From Candidatus Moraniibacteriota bacterium (GTDB taxonomy: Bacteria > Patescibacteriota > Minisyncoccia > Moranbacterales > UBA2206), in NCBI GenBank assembly GCA_026396205.1, contig JAPLXF010000014.1, positions 1-13,590 on the forward strand: a DNA stretch of 13,590 nucleotides, read 5' to 3'. Below, in pieces: positions 1 to 6,563 of this stretch. Within the stretch, counting starts at the first letter, position 1. Each line of letters starts with the position of its first letter. Under the pieces are notes generated by a model. The model was given only the letters and a program-made list of their open reading frames with translations, had not been told where the DNA came from and ran no database searches. Made by a program: the position numbers and the translations under genes.

Positions 1-2
1 TG

Positions 3-2471
3 ATAAGAAAAGATGTAAACATTAAAGAGATCTTGAAATTTTGTTTAATCTCTTCTATAATATTTACATTATTAAACTTATGGTGGCTTATAATTGCAAT
101 TCCTTCAATGATAACAGCTTCCACCAATATAATTCAAAATACTGTTTTCGCCACATTAAGAACATCCCCTGGGGTAAATAGTATTGCTAATAGCTTCAGA
201 TATCTTGGGTATTGGGCATGGTTTTCTGGAATGGATGCAAATCATTCATATGTACTGTTCTCAAAATTATTCAATTTAAAATCAACATTTATAATTTATT
301 CCTTTTTTGTAGCAATTTTAACATTTGTCTTGGCTATATATTTTTCATTACTTAAAATCAAAAGAAAAAAGATAGTTATTTTTTGGCTTTTAATTTTCAT
401 TTTTAGCGTTTTTATTTCTAAAGGTAACACGAGTCCTTGTGGTGAAATTTTTAACCTCTTATGGACAAAATTTTTTATTCTAAAATTTTTTAGAGACCCC
501 TGGGCTAAATTTACTCCACTAATAATTCTTTCGTCTGTTGTCTTATCTGCAATTTTTCTAAACTTTATTGTAAAAAAAATTAAATACTCTTACATTGTTT
601 TAACTATTATTGCCATTTTTCATCTGAACTACTTTGCTTTTCATTCTTCAATTTATTACAGTGATAATTATGGCACAATGCGTACTCTTCATGTCAATGT
701 TCCGAAATATTGGAAAGATTATTCGAACTCAATGGGCGAAAAAAAACTTGAAATGCGTAATCTTATTTATCCAAAATCTCCTAATGGAAGCCACTTTTTC
801 GAATCAGGATTTTCTGCTGCATTACTATTTGTTTCACTTGCTAGCCGCCATCCGATAATTATTTTCCCTAATTTTAGTAATACGGGCAACTTAAGTGATA
901 AAACTGTCGAAGACTTTTATTATGATATTTCAGAATATCATAAATATTTCCTAACTTTTTTTAATATTGGCTATATTACACAACAGAACGATTACAATTG
1001 GATTTCAGGTTATTCTGATACTCATTCTCCCAAAGAAATGGAAAAAATATTAAATGAAAATAATGTATTGGAGAAAAATGATCAGTTTGGTAAGTTTGAT
1101 TCTGAATTATTAAATAGAATTGATTTTGGAAGAGATAAATCAGAAAATGATAAACAATACATAACTAGTGAATTATTAAATCGTCCAGCGATCAATATTT
1201 ACAAAATTAAACCTGCTTATTTCCTTCCTCATTTTTATACTCCCCAAAATTCTCTCATTTCCAGTCGCCCAATTGAGGATTTGCCGAGAATTTTAAATCA
1301 AGATGATTGGGAAACTCGTTCGGCGGTGTTTTTTGAAAGTCAAAATACTGGAAAGGAAAAAATCCTTTCGGAAATACAAAATTCAAAATCACAAGCTCCA
1401 AATAAATTCAATCCGCCAGTTGGCGGACAAAATTCTAATGATCAAAATGGAAGTGAGATTGCCCCTATGGAATACGCTAAAAGCGTAGATTCTGAAGAAT
1501 CTATTCCACAGGGTAAACCGGTGCTCGAATTTAAAAAAATTAATCCGACAAAATATAGGATTCGGGTGCATGGTGCGACGGGTGTTTTTCCGTTGGTTTT
1601 TTCGGAATCGTTTCATGAGGGGTGGAAAAGTTATTTGGTAAAAAATGATGAAGTAAAAATCCCTCTCAATCTCCCTTTTAAAAAGGGAGAGGATTGGGTG
1701 AATAATTACAAGATTTTGGATGGAAATGAAGACCCCAAGAATAAATCAGGGATTTTTTCAGGGGCAGGCGACCCCAGTCACAAATCAGGGATTTCTGACG
1801 GGGTAAATCAGGCTTTAAAAAACTATAAGATACTCGACGGAAATAGCGAAGACCAAGCCAACAAAGACGAGCTGGCTAGTTATATTCAAAATGGCTGGGT
1901 AACGACACTTGGCCCCAGCGACTTTTCAAAAAAACTCGAAGGGGCAAGGGAGATTAAACATATGAAGTGGGTGGACGGAAAAGAAGTTTTAGACTATGTG
2001 GAAAAATATAACATTGATTTTATTTCCAAAAATTTTCAGGGGACAATACAGAATGATAATCTGCCAAGCGGGAATTTTTATGAGACATGGCTGGCGGGAA
2101 ATATGAATGACCCCAAGAATAAATCAGGGATTTTTTCAGGGGCAAGCTTCGCTTGGAATGACAAGGTGAAAGAAATTTCACCTGTCAATCATTTGATGGC
2201 GAATGGGTATGCGAATAGCTGGGTGATAGACACAGAAAAACTGTGCAAGGACAATCCCAATATGTGCGTTATTAGACGGACTTCCTGTGGAATATCGCAA
2301 GATGAATCTTGCATTCCACAGGATAAATATGATTTTGAAATGGTAGTTGAATTCTGGCCCCAGCGATTATTTTATATCGGATTATTTATCTCAGGAATGA
2401 CATTGCTATCTTGTATCGGATATCTCATTTATAATTATCGGCGAAATAAAATAATCGCAAAGAAAAGATAA
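3..2471 (+). CDS. Large GT-C-like polytopic membrane protein, 5'-truncated by the window edge
   Basis: The reading frame is open to the left edge (in-frame codons read I-R-K-D-V-N-I-K-E-I before the TTG at 33), so the true start lies upstream and the TTG is probably an internal Leu. About 823 residues are visible. Hydrophobic segments lie near nt 40-110, 290-360, 370-420, 510-560 and 575-640. A long polar, presumably external region follows, then a last membrane helix near nt 2362-2432 and a basic tail (YNYRRNK). It is a paralogue of the broken gene at 8625-10831: both carry an FRDPW/LRGFDK-type motif after the membrane block, an E-[ST]-F-x3-W-K-[AS]-Y motif, and GYANSW/GYANGW before the last helix. 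By comparison about 235 N-terminal residues are missing here. GT-C-like transfer of lipid-linked sugars is inferred from topology and neighbours. The external half holds many in-frame palindromic repeats. Confidence 0.75.
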   Translation: MRKDVNIKEILKFCLISSIIFTLLNLWWLIIAIPSMITASTNIIQNTVFATLRTSPGVNSIANSFRYLGYWAWFSGMDANHSYVLFSKLFNLKSTFIIYSFFVAILTFVLAIYFSLLKIKRKKIVIFWLLIFIFSVFISKGNTSPCGEIFNLLWTKFFILKFFRDPWAKFTPLIILSSVVLSAIFLNFIVKKIKYSYIVLTIIAIFHLNYFAFHSSIYYSDNYGTMRTLHVNVPKYWKDYSNSMGEKKLEMRNLIYPKSPNGSHFFESGFSAALLFVSLASRHPIIIFPNFSNTGNLSDKTVEDFYYDISEYHKYFLTFFNIGYITQQNDYNWISGYSDTHSPKEMEKILNENNVLEKNDQFGKFDSELLNRIDFGRDKSENDKQYITSELLNRPAINIYKIKPAYFLPHFYTPQNSLISSRPIEDLPRILNQDDWETRSAVFFESQNTGKEKILSEIQNSKSQAPNKFNPPVGGQNSNDQNGSEIAPMEYAKSVDSEESIPQGKPVLEFKKINPTKYRIRVHGATGVFPLVFSESFHEGWKSYLVKNDEVKIPLNLPFKKGEDWVNNYKILDGNEDPKNKSGIFSGAGDPSHKSGISDGVNQALKNYKILDGNSEDQANKDELASYIQNGWVTTLGPSDFSKKLEGAREIKHMKWVDGKEVLDYVEKYNIDFISKNFQGTIQNDNLPSGNFYETWLAGNMNDPKNKSGIFSGASFAWNDKVKEISPVNHLMANGYANSWVIDTEKLCKDNPNMCVIRRTSCGISQDESCIPQDKYDFEMVVEFWPQRLFYIGLFISGMTLLSCIGYLIYNYRRNKIIAKKR
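1412..1427. repeat. Short in-gene palindrome TCCGCCA-GT-TGGCGGA
   Basis: Seven-bp perfect inverted repeat with a 2-nt loop inside the first gene, encoding the PPVGG of NPPVGGQ. It is much richer in GC than the surrounding codons, which is why it stands out as an inserted repeat rather than chance. Confidence 0.6.
1463..1513. repeat. Branched palindrome (three-way junction) inside the first gene
   Basis: Outer arms CCCTATGGAATA (1463-1474) and TATTCCACAGGG (1502-1513) pair with one mismatch. They enclose two adjacent hairpins: TACGCT/AGCGTA (1473-1487) and AGATTC-TGAA-GAATCT (1487-1502). The outer stem and two-hairpin layout match the intergenic element at 8533-8605, and the outer stem matches the element at 2284-2322, so the three form one repeat family. 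It is translated in frame here. Confidence 0.75.
1661..1699. repeat. In-gene palindrome with CTCCCTTTT/AAAAGGGAG stem
   Basis: A 9-bp perfect stem (1671-1679 with 1681-1689) is flanked by further partly matching arms (CAATC on the left, GATTG on the right). It encodes a low-complexity stretch around NLPFKKGEDW. Confidence 0.6.
1731..1766 (+). repeat. 36-nt direct repeat, copy 1
   Basis: These 36 nt recur identically at 2109-2144, in the same reading phase, both encoding DPKNKSGIFSGA. The unit is itself a weak palindrome, with CCCC and GGGG ends around an AAATCAGGGATTT core. The same core is shared by the neighbouring element at 1771-1804. Confidence 0.85.
1771..1804. repeat. In-gene palindrome with the same AAATCAGGGATTT core
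   Basis: Arms ACCCC-a-GTCA (1771-1780) and TGAC-GGGGT (1796-1804) pair with one bulged A. The inner AAAT/ATTT pairs around CAGGG. It shares its core with the 36-nt direct repeat immediately upstream and encodes the residues around DPSHKSGISDG. Confidence 0.7.
2109..2144 (+). repeat. 36-nt direct repeat, copy 2
   Basis: Identical to 1731-1766 and in the same codon phase. Perfect DNA identity over 36 nt between copies about 380 bp apart in one gene points to a recent copy event or gene conversion, not to protein-level constraint. Confidence 0.85.
2145..2186. repeat. In-gene hairpins directly after the second 36-nt repeat
   Basis: A small CAAGC/GCTTG hairpin is followed by GACA-a-GGTGAAA paired with TTTCACC-TGTC (2160-2186, one bulged A, GAAA loop). 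The AATGACA/TGTCAAT edges resemble the TGTCATTCC termini of the intergenic element at 10867-10992. All of it is translated in frame. Confidence 0.55.
2284..2322. repeat. In-gene palindrome of the CCTGTGGAAT family
   Basis: Perfect outer 10-bp arms CCTGTGGAAT (2284-2293) and ATTCCACAGG (2313-2322) enclose a GCAAGAT-GA-ATCTTGC hairpin (2297-2312). This is a one-hairpin version of the branched repeats at 1463-1513 and 8533-8605. It encodes the Cys-containing insert around TSCGISQDESCIPQ, just upstream of the last membrane helix. Confidence 0.75.
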
Positions 2472-2505
2472 ATTTAAAAATAAAACTTTAGAACAGTAAA
2501 AAAAT

Positions 2506-3522
2506 ATGAAAAAAAGGATACCGGACAATCAAATAACATTCTATCAAACATCGGACGGATCAATAAATATTGAAGTGCTTTATGCAGATGAGAATATTTG
2601 GCTGACACAAAAAAAAATGGCTGAGCTTTTTGATTGTTCCACAGACAATATTTCCCTGCATCTTAAAAATATTTTTAGTAAAGGAGAATTAGAACAAAAT
2701 TCAGTTACCGAGGAATACTCGGCAACTGCCATTGATGGCAAAAACTACAAAACAAAATTTTATTCTCTGGAGGTCATTATTGCTGTCGGTTATCGCGTAA
2801 ATTCTGAACGAGGCACGCAGTTTCGCCAGTGGGCAATAGGAATTTTGAAAAACTATATTCACAAGGGCTATGCGCTAGATGTCAATCGAATGAAATACGG
2901 CTCTCGCTTCAGCACTAGATATTTTGATGAACTTTACGAGGAAATAAAAGATATCCGCACCAGCGAACGGATGATTTATCAAAAAATTACTGACATTTAC
3001 GCAACAGCAATCGATTATTCTCCCAAAACATATGAAAGCAAGCGTTTTTTTGCAACCGTGCAAAACAAACTCCATTTCGCGATAACCGGCAAAACAGCGG
3101 CAGAAATTATAACAAACCGCGTAAGCAGCAAAAAAGAAAAGATGGGACTGACTTCTTGGAGGCGCTCTCCGCAAGGCAAAATTATGCCGAGCGATACTTT
3201 GATCGCAAAAAATTATTTGGATAAAAAAGAACTTGAACATTTAAATCGCATCGGAAATATGTATCTGGACTATGCTGAGATGCAAGCGGCGCGAGGCAAG
3301 GTCATGACAATGAAAGATTGGAAAGAAAAACTCAATGCTTTTCTTAAATTTAGCGAGTATGAAATTTTGACGAATGCCGGGCATATCAGCCACGAAGTTG
3401 CGGAAGCATTGGCGCTTGATGAATATGAGAAATATCGCTTAGAGCAGGATAAAAATTATATTTCCGACTTTGATCGCGAAGTTAAAAAAATACTGGAAGC
3501 GCAGAAGAAGAAAAAAGTCTAA
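2506..3522 (+). CDS. rhuM: RhuM family protein, full length
   Basis: 338 residues, the usual length of the RhuM family (named after a gene of Salmonella pathogenicity island 3; molecular function not established). An HTH-like segment lies near residues 31-57 (IWLTQKKMAELFDCSTDNIS). It is followed by the family core DGKNYKTKFYSLEVIIAVGYRV (77-98) and RGTQFRQWA. The C-terminal block, about 230-320, contains IAKNYLDKKELEHLNRI, MYLDYAE and MKDWKEKLNAFL. No membrane segment or signal peptide is present. The start is the first ATG after the previous gene, 34 nt downstream, without a clear Shine-Dalgarno. The gene opens the accessory island. Codons 66-75 form a hairpin at the same position as in the second RhuM gene. 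Cytoplasmic, probably nucleic-acid binding, by inference. Confidence 0.88.
   Translation: MKKRIPDNQITFYQTSDGSINIEVLYADENIWLTQKKMAELFDCSTDNISLHLKNIFSKGELEQNSVTEEYSATAIDGKNYKTKFYSLEVIIAVGYRVNSERGTQFRQWAIGILKNYIHKGYALDVNRMKYGSRFSTRYFDELYEEIKDIRTSERMIYQKITDIYATAIDYSPKTYESKRFFATVQNKLHFAITGKTAAEIITNRVSSKKEKMGLTSWRRSPQGKIMPSDTLIAKNYLDKKELEHLNRIGNMYLDYAEMQAARGKVMTMKDWKEKLNAFLKFSEYEILTNAGHISHEVAEALALDEYEKYRLEQDKNYISDFDREVKKILEAQKKKKV
2702..2728. repeat. Hairpin inside the first RhuM gene
   Basis: CAGTTACCGAG (2702-2712) pairs with CTCGGCAACTG (2718-2728) at ten of eleven positions, with a 5-nt loop. It begins at the second base of codon 66 and encodes VTEEYSAT. It is aligned codon for codon with the hairpin at 5732-5758. 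Confidence 0.85.
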
Positions 3523-3550
3523 AGCGGTAACTTTATAAAGTTTAATGATT

Positions 3551-3579
3551 TTGACAAAATGTATAAAGTTATGTAAAAT
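3551..3579 (+). promoter_or_regulatory. Possible upstream promoter, TTGACA-17-TAAAAT
   Basis: A consensus -35 (3551-3556) lies 17 nt from TAAAAT (3574-3579), which is preceded by TG as in an extended -10. It sits about 28 bp before the stronger promoter and looks like a second start point for the wHTH-PRTase operon. Confidence 0.5.
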
Positions 3580-3607
3580 TGACATAAAATCATATTTGTA
3601 TTATATT
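3579..3607 (+). promoter_or_regulatory. Strong promoter of the wHTH-PRTase operon, TTGACA-17-TATATT
   Basis: Perfect -35 TTGACA (3579-3584), 17-nt spacer and -10 TATATT (3602-3607). Transcription would start near 3614, giving a leader of about 25 nt that consists almost entirely of the operator inverted repeat and contains no Shine-Dalgarno before the ATG at 3639. Confidence 0.75.
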
Positions 3608-3636
3608 AGTTTACAGTTAACTATAAACTGTAAACT
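3608..3636. promoter_or_regulatory. Operator: perfect 11-bp inverted repeat
   Basis: AGTTTACAGTT (3608-3618) and AACTGTAAACT (3626-3636) are exact reverse complements with a 7-nt spacer. They lie directly between the -10 box and the start codon. The position suits autorepression by the winged-helix protein encoded next. In RNA only part of the left arm would be transcribed, so a DNA operator is more likely than a leader hairpin. Confidence 0.75.
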
Positions 3637-3638
3637 TT

Positions 3639-4607
3639 ATGAAAACATCAGAAAAAATAATAGCTTATTTGAAGCTAAAAAAACAGGTCTCTATAAATGA
3701 ACTGGTTGATTATTTAGAAATAAGCCGGATGGGCGTGTCCAAACAGCTCTCCAATCTTATTGCAGAAAACAAGCTGGTTAAAATCGGCCGGCCGCCGAAA
3801 GTTTTCTATATGATAAAAGAGGAGAAAATGCCAGCCGGAGAAATTGTTTTGGATAAAAAAACAAAAAATATAATTGATAAAAATTATCTGATTATTACTC
3901 CATCCGGAGAGCGCAAAGAAGGCATTGCCGGGTTTGCCTATTGGTGCCGGGAAAATAGTCTTCCACTTGATAAAACTGCCGAGGAATATAAAAAAACGCT
4001 GGAAAAATATCAGGCATTTCGCAAAAGCGGACTCATAAGCGGAATGCATAAATTTCAAACAACTTTTGAAAAAGTGGGACTTGATCATATTTTCTATCTT
4101 GATTTTTATAGTATTGAAAGATTTAGGAAAACAAAATTGGGCCAATTGCTTTTGTATGCGAAACAAAGCCAAAATAAAAAACTGATGCGGGAACTGGCTG
4201 ATGATATCCGATTGGCAGTCAATGGAATAATCAAGAAGTATCATATTGACGCGATTGGATTTATCCCGCCAACTGTTAAACGGGAGGTTCAGTTTATGAA
4301 AGAACTGGAGAAAAATTTGCATCCGTCTGTAAAAATAATTACCATCACCAAAATAAAGACAGACATAATTGTTCCGCAAAAAACACTCAACAAACTAAAA
4401 GACAGGATTGAAAACGCAAAGAAAACAATCGTCGTGAATGAACCGGGAAAATATAAAAATATCCTGCTGATAGACGATGCCGTAGGTTCCGGAGCGACTC
4501 TCAATGAAACTTCAACGCAAATCAAGCAAAAAGGAATTGCCGAAAAAGTTATTGGTCTTTCAATTACGGGAAGTTTCAAGGGATTTGATGTAATTAGTGA
4601 AGTATAA
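3639..4607 (+). CDS. Winged-helix / ComF-like phosphoribosyltransferase fusion
   Basis: 322 residues. Residues 1-62 form a winged helix-turn-helix (SINELVDYLEISRMGVSKQL, then a wing at LVKIGRPPKVFYM). A middle region of about 120 residues with no recognised family follows. The C-terminal third is a type I PRTase: IGFIPPTVKREVQF resembles the start of ComF domains, and ILLIDDAVGSGATLNE (from residue 275) is the PRPP-binding loop with D279-D280 and GSGAT. The layout recalls Bacillus PurR (wHTH plus PRTase), but the sequence does not look like PurR. It probably binds PRPP or a nucleotide and represses its own promoter at the adjacent inverted repeat. It is followed after 3 nt by the 300-aa gene, so the two are co-transcribed and probably act together. 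Whether it has enzymatic activity is unknown. Confidence 0.8.
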   Translation: MKTSEKIIAYLKLKKQVSINELVDYLEISRMGVSKQLSNLIAENKLVKIGRPPKVFYMIKEEKMPAGEIVLDKKTKNIIDKNYLIITPSGERKEGIAGFAYWCRENSLPLDKTAEEYKKTLEKYQAFRKSGLISGMHKFQTTFEKVGLDHIFYLDFYSIERFRKTKLGQLLLYAKQSQNKKLMRELADDIRLAVNGIIKKYHIDAIGFIPPTVKREVQFMKELEKNLHPSVKIITITKIKTDIIVPQKTLNKLKDRIENAKKTIVVNEPGKYKNILLIDDAVGSGATLNETSTQIKQKGIAEKVIGLSITGSFKGFDVISEV

Positions 4608-4610
4608 ACC

Positions 4611-5513
4611 ATGGAAAAGAGTATCAAAATTAACAAATCCAAATTAATCAGGAAATATGATTCGGAAATTTTTTCAGTAGATGGTAAGTCTTTTGATTTA
4701 TTTGTGAATCATAAAGAAATTGCGCAAAAATTAAAAAGTAAAAAACCGTATACAATCACTGTAATTATTGACAACCTTAATCCAAAATTTTACAACAACA
4801 AAAAATATGTAGAAAAAACAAAGGAAACAATTTTACTGCTCTATAGCGAGTTGCTGCATGAATATTTTTTCGACGAGTTCGGCCAAATAGAAGGCAATGA
4901 ATTATATGGAAGATGGCTAGATGAATATCGACCAATATGGAAAAAGGAGGGAGCAAAAAAAGAACTGGATGAACATGTTATCAAAAATGAACTGGGACCT
5001 CGATATAGAGAAAAAATATTGAAAAAATATAAAAATCATGAAAAACTCTTTCAATCAAGAACAAAAACAAGGCGGGAACGATACTACAATTTACCGCGAC
5101 CGCTTAATTATATAGACTGGCGAAACCCGTATGATAATATTTTCATATGGGAAGAAAACGGCCAAAAATTATTTTGTAAAGGAGGAAGCGGCTCATCAGG
5201 AGGACGCGAAACTAATTCAAAATTTATCTTCGGACTTAGCTTAATAAACAAAATAAAGCCAATCAAATCGTATCTGTTTTTGTATGCAAACAACAATCAA
5301 CTTTATTTTATAAAAGAATTCTCCTCTCTGACTGTTCCTTATTATGATATTGGATCGAATTATTTTTTAAAAAGAAACGAAATGGAAAGTATTATTTCGG
5401 GAATTAATTTGATGACATGGAAAGATGTTTCTGAAAAATCGGCTCAAATCTTATTTAACAGGGTGAAATTGGCGCAGAAGGCGAAAAAGAAAAATAGAAC
5501 AATTAGTGGCTGA
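4611..5513 (+). CDS. Unrecognised 300-aa protein paired with the wHTH-PRTase
   Basis: No family recognised. The protein is soluble, strongly charged and Lys/Arg-rich, with no membrane segment or signal peptide. An N-terminal beta-looking part (to about residue 55, TITVIIDNLNPKFY) precedes a long helical, charged region (about 60-165). A glycine/serine loop near 190-200 (GGSGSSGGRE) then leads into an alternating hydrophobic stretch (SYLFLYANNNQLYFIKEF), and the tail is basic (RVKLAQKAKKKNR). The ATG follows the previous stop by 3 nt without its own Shine-Dalgarno, implying translational coupling. The partner suggests an effector or toxin whose level is set by the wHTH-PRTase, or the reverse. 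This is inference from context only. Confidence 0.75.
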   Translation: MEKSIKINKSKLIRKYDSEIFSVDGKSFDLFVNHKEIAQKLKSKKPYTITVIIDNLNPKFYNNKKYVEKTKETILLLYSELLHEYFFDEFGQIEGNELYGRWLDEYRPIWKKEGAKKELDEHVIKNELGPRYREKILKKYKNHEKLFQSRTKTRRERYYNLPRPLNYIDWRNPYDNIFIWEENGQKLFCKGGSGSSGGRETNSKFIFGLSLINKIKPIKSYLFLYANNNQLYFIKEFSSLTVPYYDIGSNYFLKRNEMESIISGINLMTWKDVSEKSAQILFNRVKLAQKAKKKNRTISG

Positions 5514-5730
5514 TAAAAAAATAAAATAACTTATGAAAAAAATAGGCAACATTAAACCTCAAATTGTCATTTATGCGTCACTGGATGATGGACAAAAAAT
5601 TCGCGTTAGAATTGAAGATGAAAATGTTTGGTTATCACAAAAATTGATTGCCGAACTCTATGTTATTGATGTGCGAACTGTTAACGAACATTTAAAAAAT
5701 ATATTTTTAGAGCAAGAGCTAGAGGAAAAA

Positions 5731-5759
5731 GCAGTTATCCGGAAATTCCGGATAACTGC
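5731..5759. repeat. Perfect 14-bp hairpin inside the truncated RhuM gene
   Basis: GCAGTTATCCGGAA (5731-5744) pairs completely with TTCCGGATAACTGC (5746-5759) around a single A. It encodes AVIRKFRITA. The position corresponds codon for codon to the hairpin at 2702-2728 of the first RhuM gene. Confidence 0.9.
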
Positions 5760-5960
5760 CACTGATGGTAAAATATACAACACAAAGCATTATAATTTGG
5801 ATGCTATTATTGCCGTTGGTTATAGGGTGCGGTCTGAGCGTGGTACTCAATTCCGCAAATGGGCAACAGAAAGATTACGAGAGTATTTAATTAAGGGCTT
5901 TACAATGGACGATGAACGGTTAAAAGATCCTGATAATATTTTTGGCTTAAACAAAGCCTG

Positions 5961-5989
5961 TTTGAAATATTGTTGTAATATGATACAAT
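5961..5989 (+). promoter_or_regulatory. Promoter of the MNT-HEPN pair
   Basis: TTTGAA (5961-5966) lies 17 nt, or TTGAAA (5962-5967) 16 nt, before TACAAT (5984-5989). It lies in the 3' end of the truncated RhuM frame and overlaps the first of two tandem operator repeats. The start codon at 6018 is about 22 nt after the expected transcription start. Confidence 0.55.
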
Positions 5990-6010
5990 GATTGTTGTAA
6001 GATGATACAA
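5970..6010 (+). promoter_or_regulatory. Tandem 19-nt operator repeats before the MNT gene
   Basis: TTGTTGTAANATGATACAA occurs at 5970-5988 and 5992-6010, differing only at the tenth base. The copies start 22 bp apart, about two helical turns, so both face the same side of the DNA. One copy overlaps the -10 box and the other lies just before the start codon. This suits autorepression by the winged-helix domain of the next protein. Confidence 0.75.
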
Positions 6011-6017
6011 CAAACAT

Positions 6018-6563
6018 ATGACTGATTTTAAATCAAAAATTACAGTTTCCTTGCTGGGATATTATTTCCTGAATCCTGAAAAAAGACATTACATAAATGA
6101 ACTTTCAGGGATTTTATTAATTGATAGAGGCAATCTTTTTCGGAAACTTAATGAACTGGAAAAAGAGGGGATTTTAAAATCTGAATTTCAAGGCAATCAA
6201 AAATATTTTTATTTGAATAAAAGTTATCCTCTTCTGGAAGAGACTCAAAAAATATTTGAAATGCAATTCGGATTCGAAAGAGAACTGAAAAAAATTATTG
6301 AAAAAATTGAAGGAATCCAAGAGGCCTATATTTTCGGATCTTATGCGAAAAACTCAATGCAGCAGGAAAGCGATATTGATATTCTGCTGATCGGAAATCA
6401 TTCCGTACTGGAGGCCAAAAGGCTGATTTTGCCTCTGCAGAATGAATTTAAAAGAGAAATAAATATTGTGGATTTGGAAAGCGATGATTTTGAAAAGAGA
6501 AAAAAATCCGGTGATGAATTTATTAAAAATATTTTTTCGGAAAAAATAATAAAAATAAAATGA
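6018..6563 (+). CDS. wHTH-MNT nucleotidyltransferase (antitoxin-type)
   Basis: 181 residues. Residues 1-75 form an ArsR/MarR-like winged helix (HYINELSGILLIDRGNLFRK, then LEKEGILKSEFQGNQKYFYL). Residues 95-181 form a minimal nucleotidyltransferase: GSYAKNSMQQESDID (107-121) supplies the GS motif and the D119/D121 metal ligands, and INIVDL supplies the likely third acid, D152. In characterised MNT-HEPN pairs the MNT protein is the antitoxin and AMPylates the HEPN partner. The stop overlaps the HEPN start by 4 nt (6560-6563), the usual coupled arrangement. The fused winged helix would let the antitoxin repress its own promoter through the tandem repeats upstream. All key acids are present, so catalysis is plausible. 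Confidence 0.87.
   Translation: MTDFKSKITVSLLGYYFLNPEKRHYINELSGILLIDRGNLFRKLNELEKEGILKSEFQGNQKYFYLNKSYPLLEETQKIFEMQFGFERELKKIIEKIEGIQEAYIFGSYAKNSMQQESDIDILLIGNHSVLEAKRLILPLQNEFKREINIVDLESDDFEKRKKSGDEFIKNIFSEKIIKIK

Larger units (their letters stand above)
5533..5991 (+). pseudogene. Truncated second RhuM gene (N-terminal half only)
   Basis: 152 residues that match the RhuM family to about residue 136: VWLSQKLIAEL HTH-like segment, DGKIYNTKHYNLDAIIAVGYRV, RGTQFRKWA, then MDDERLKDPDNIF. Family resemblance stops there. A short unrelated tail (GLNKACLKYCCNMIQ) runs through the promoter and operator of the next gene. A full-length member has about 330 residues, so roughly 190 C-terminal residues are gone, including the MYLDYAE block. 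The break coincides with the start of the MNT-HEPN module, which may have replaced the 3' half. It could still give a short DNA-binding protein. It starts 19 nt after the 300-aa gene and may be read in the same transcript. Codons 67-76 carry a perfect hairpin. Confidence 0.75.

Noticed and set aside
33..35. TTG as start codon of the first gene
   Set aside because: The frame is open to the left edge and the protein lacks the N-terminal third present in its paralogue, so the gene continues upstream.
3714..4379. 221-codon open frame on the minus strand
   Set aside because: It lies entirely inside the wHTH-PRTase gene on the other strand. Its translation is rich in Phe and Ile, has no recognisable domain, and is a shadow of A/T-rich codons.
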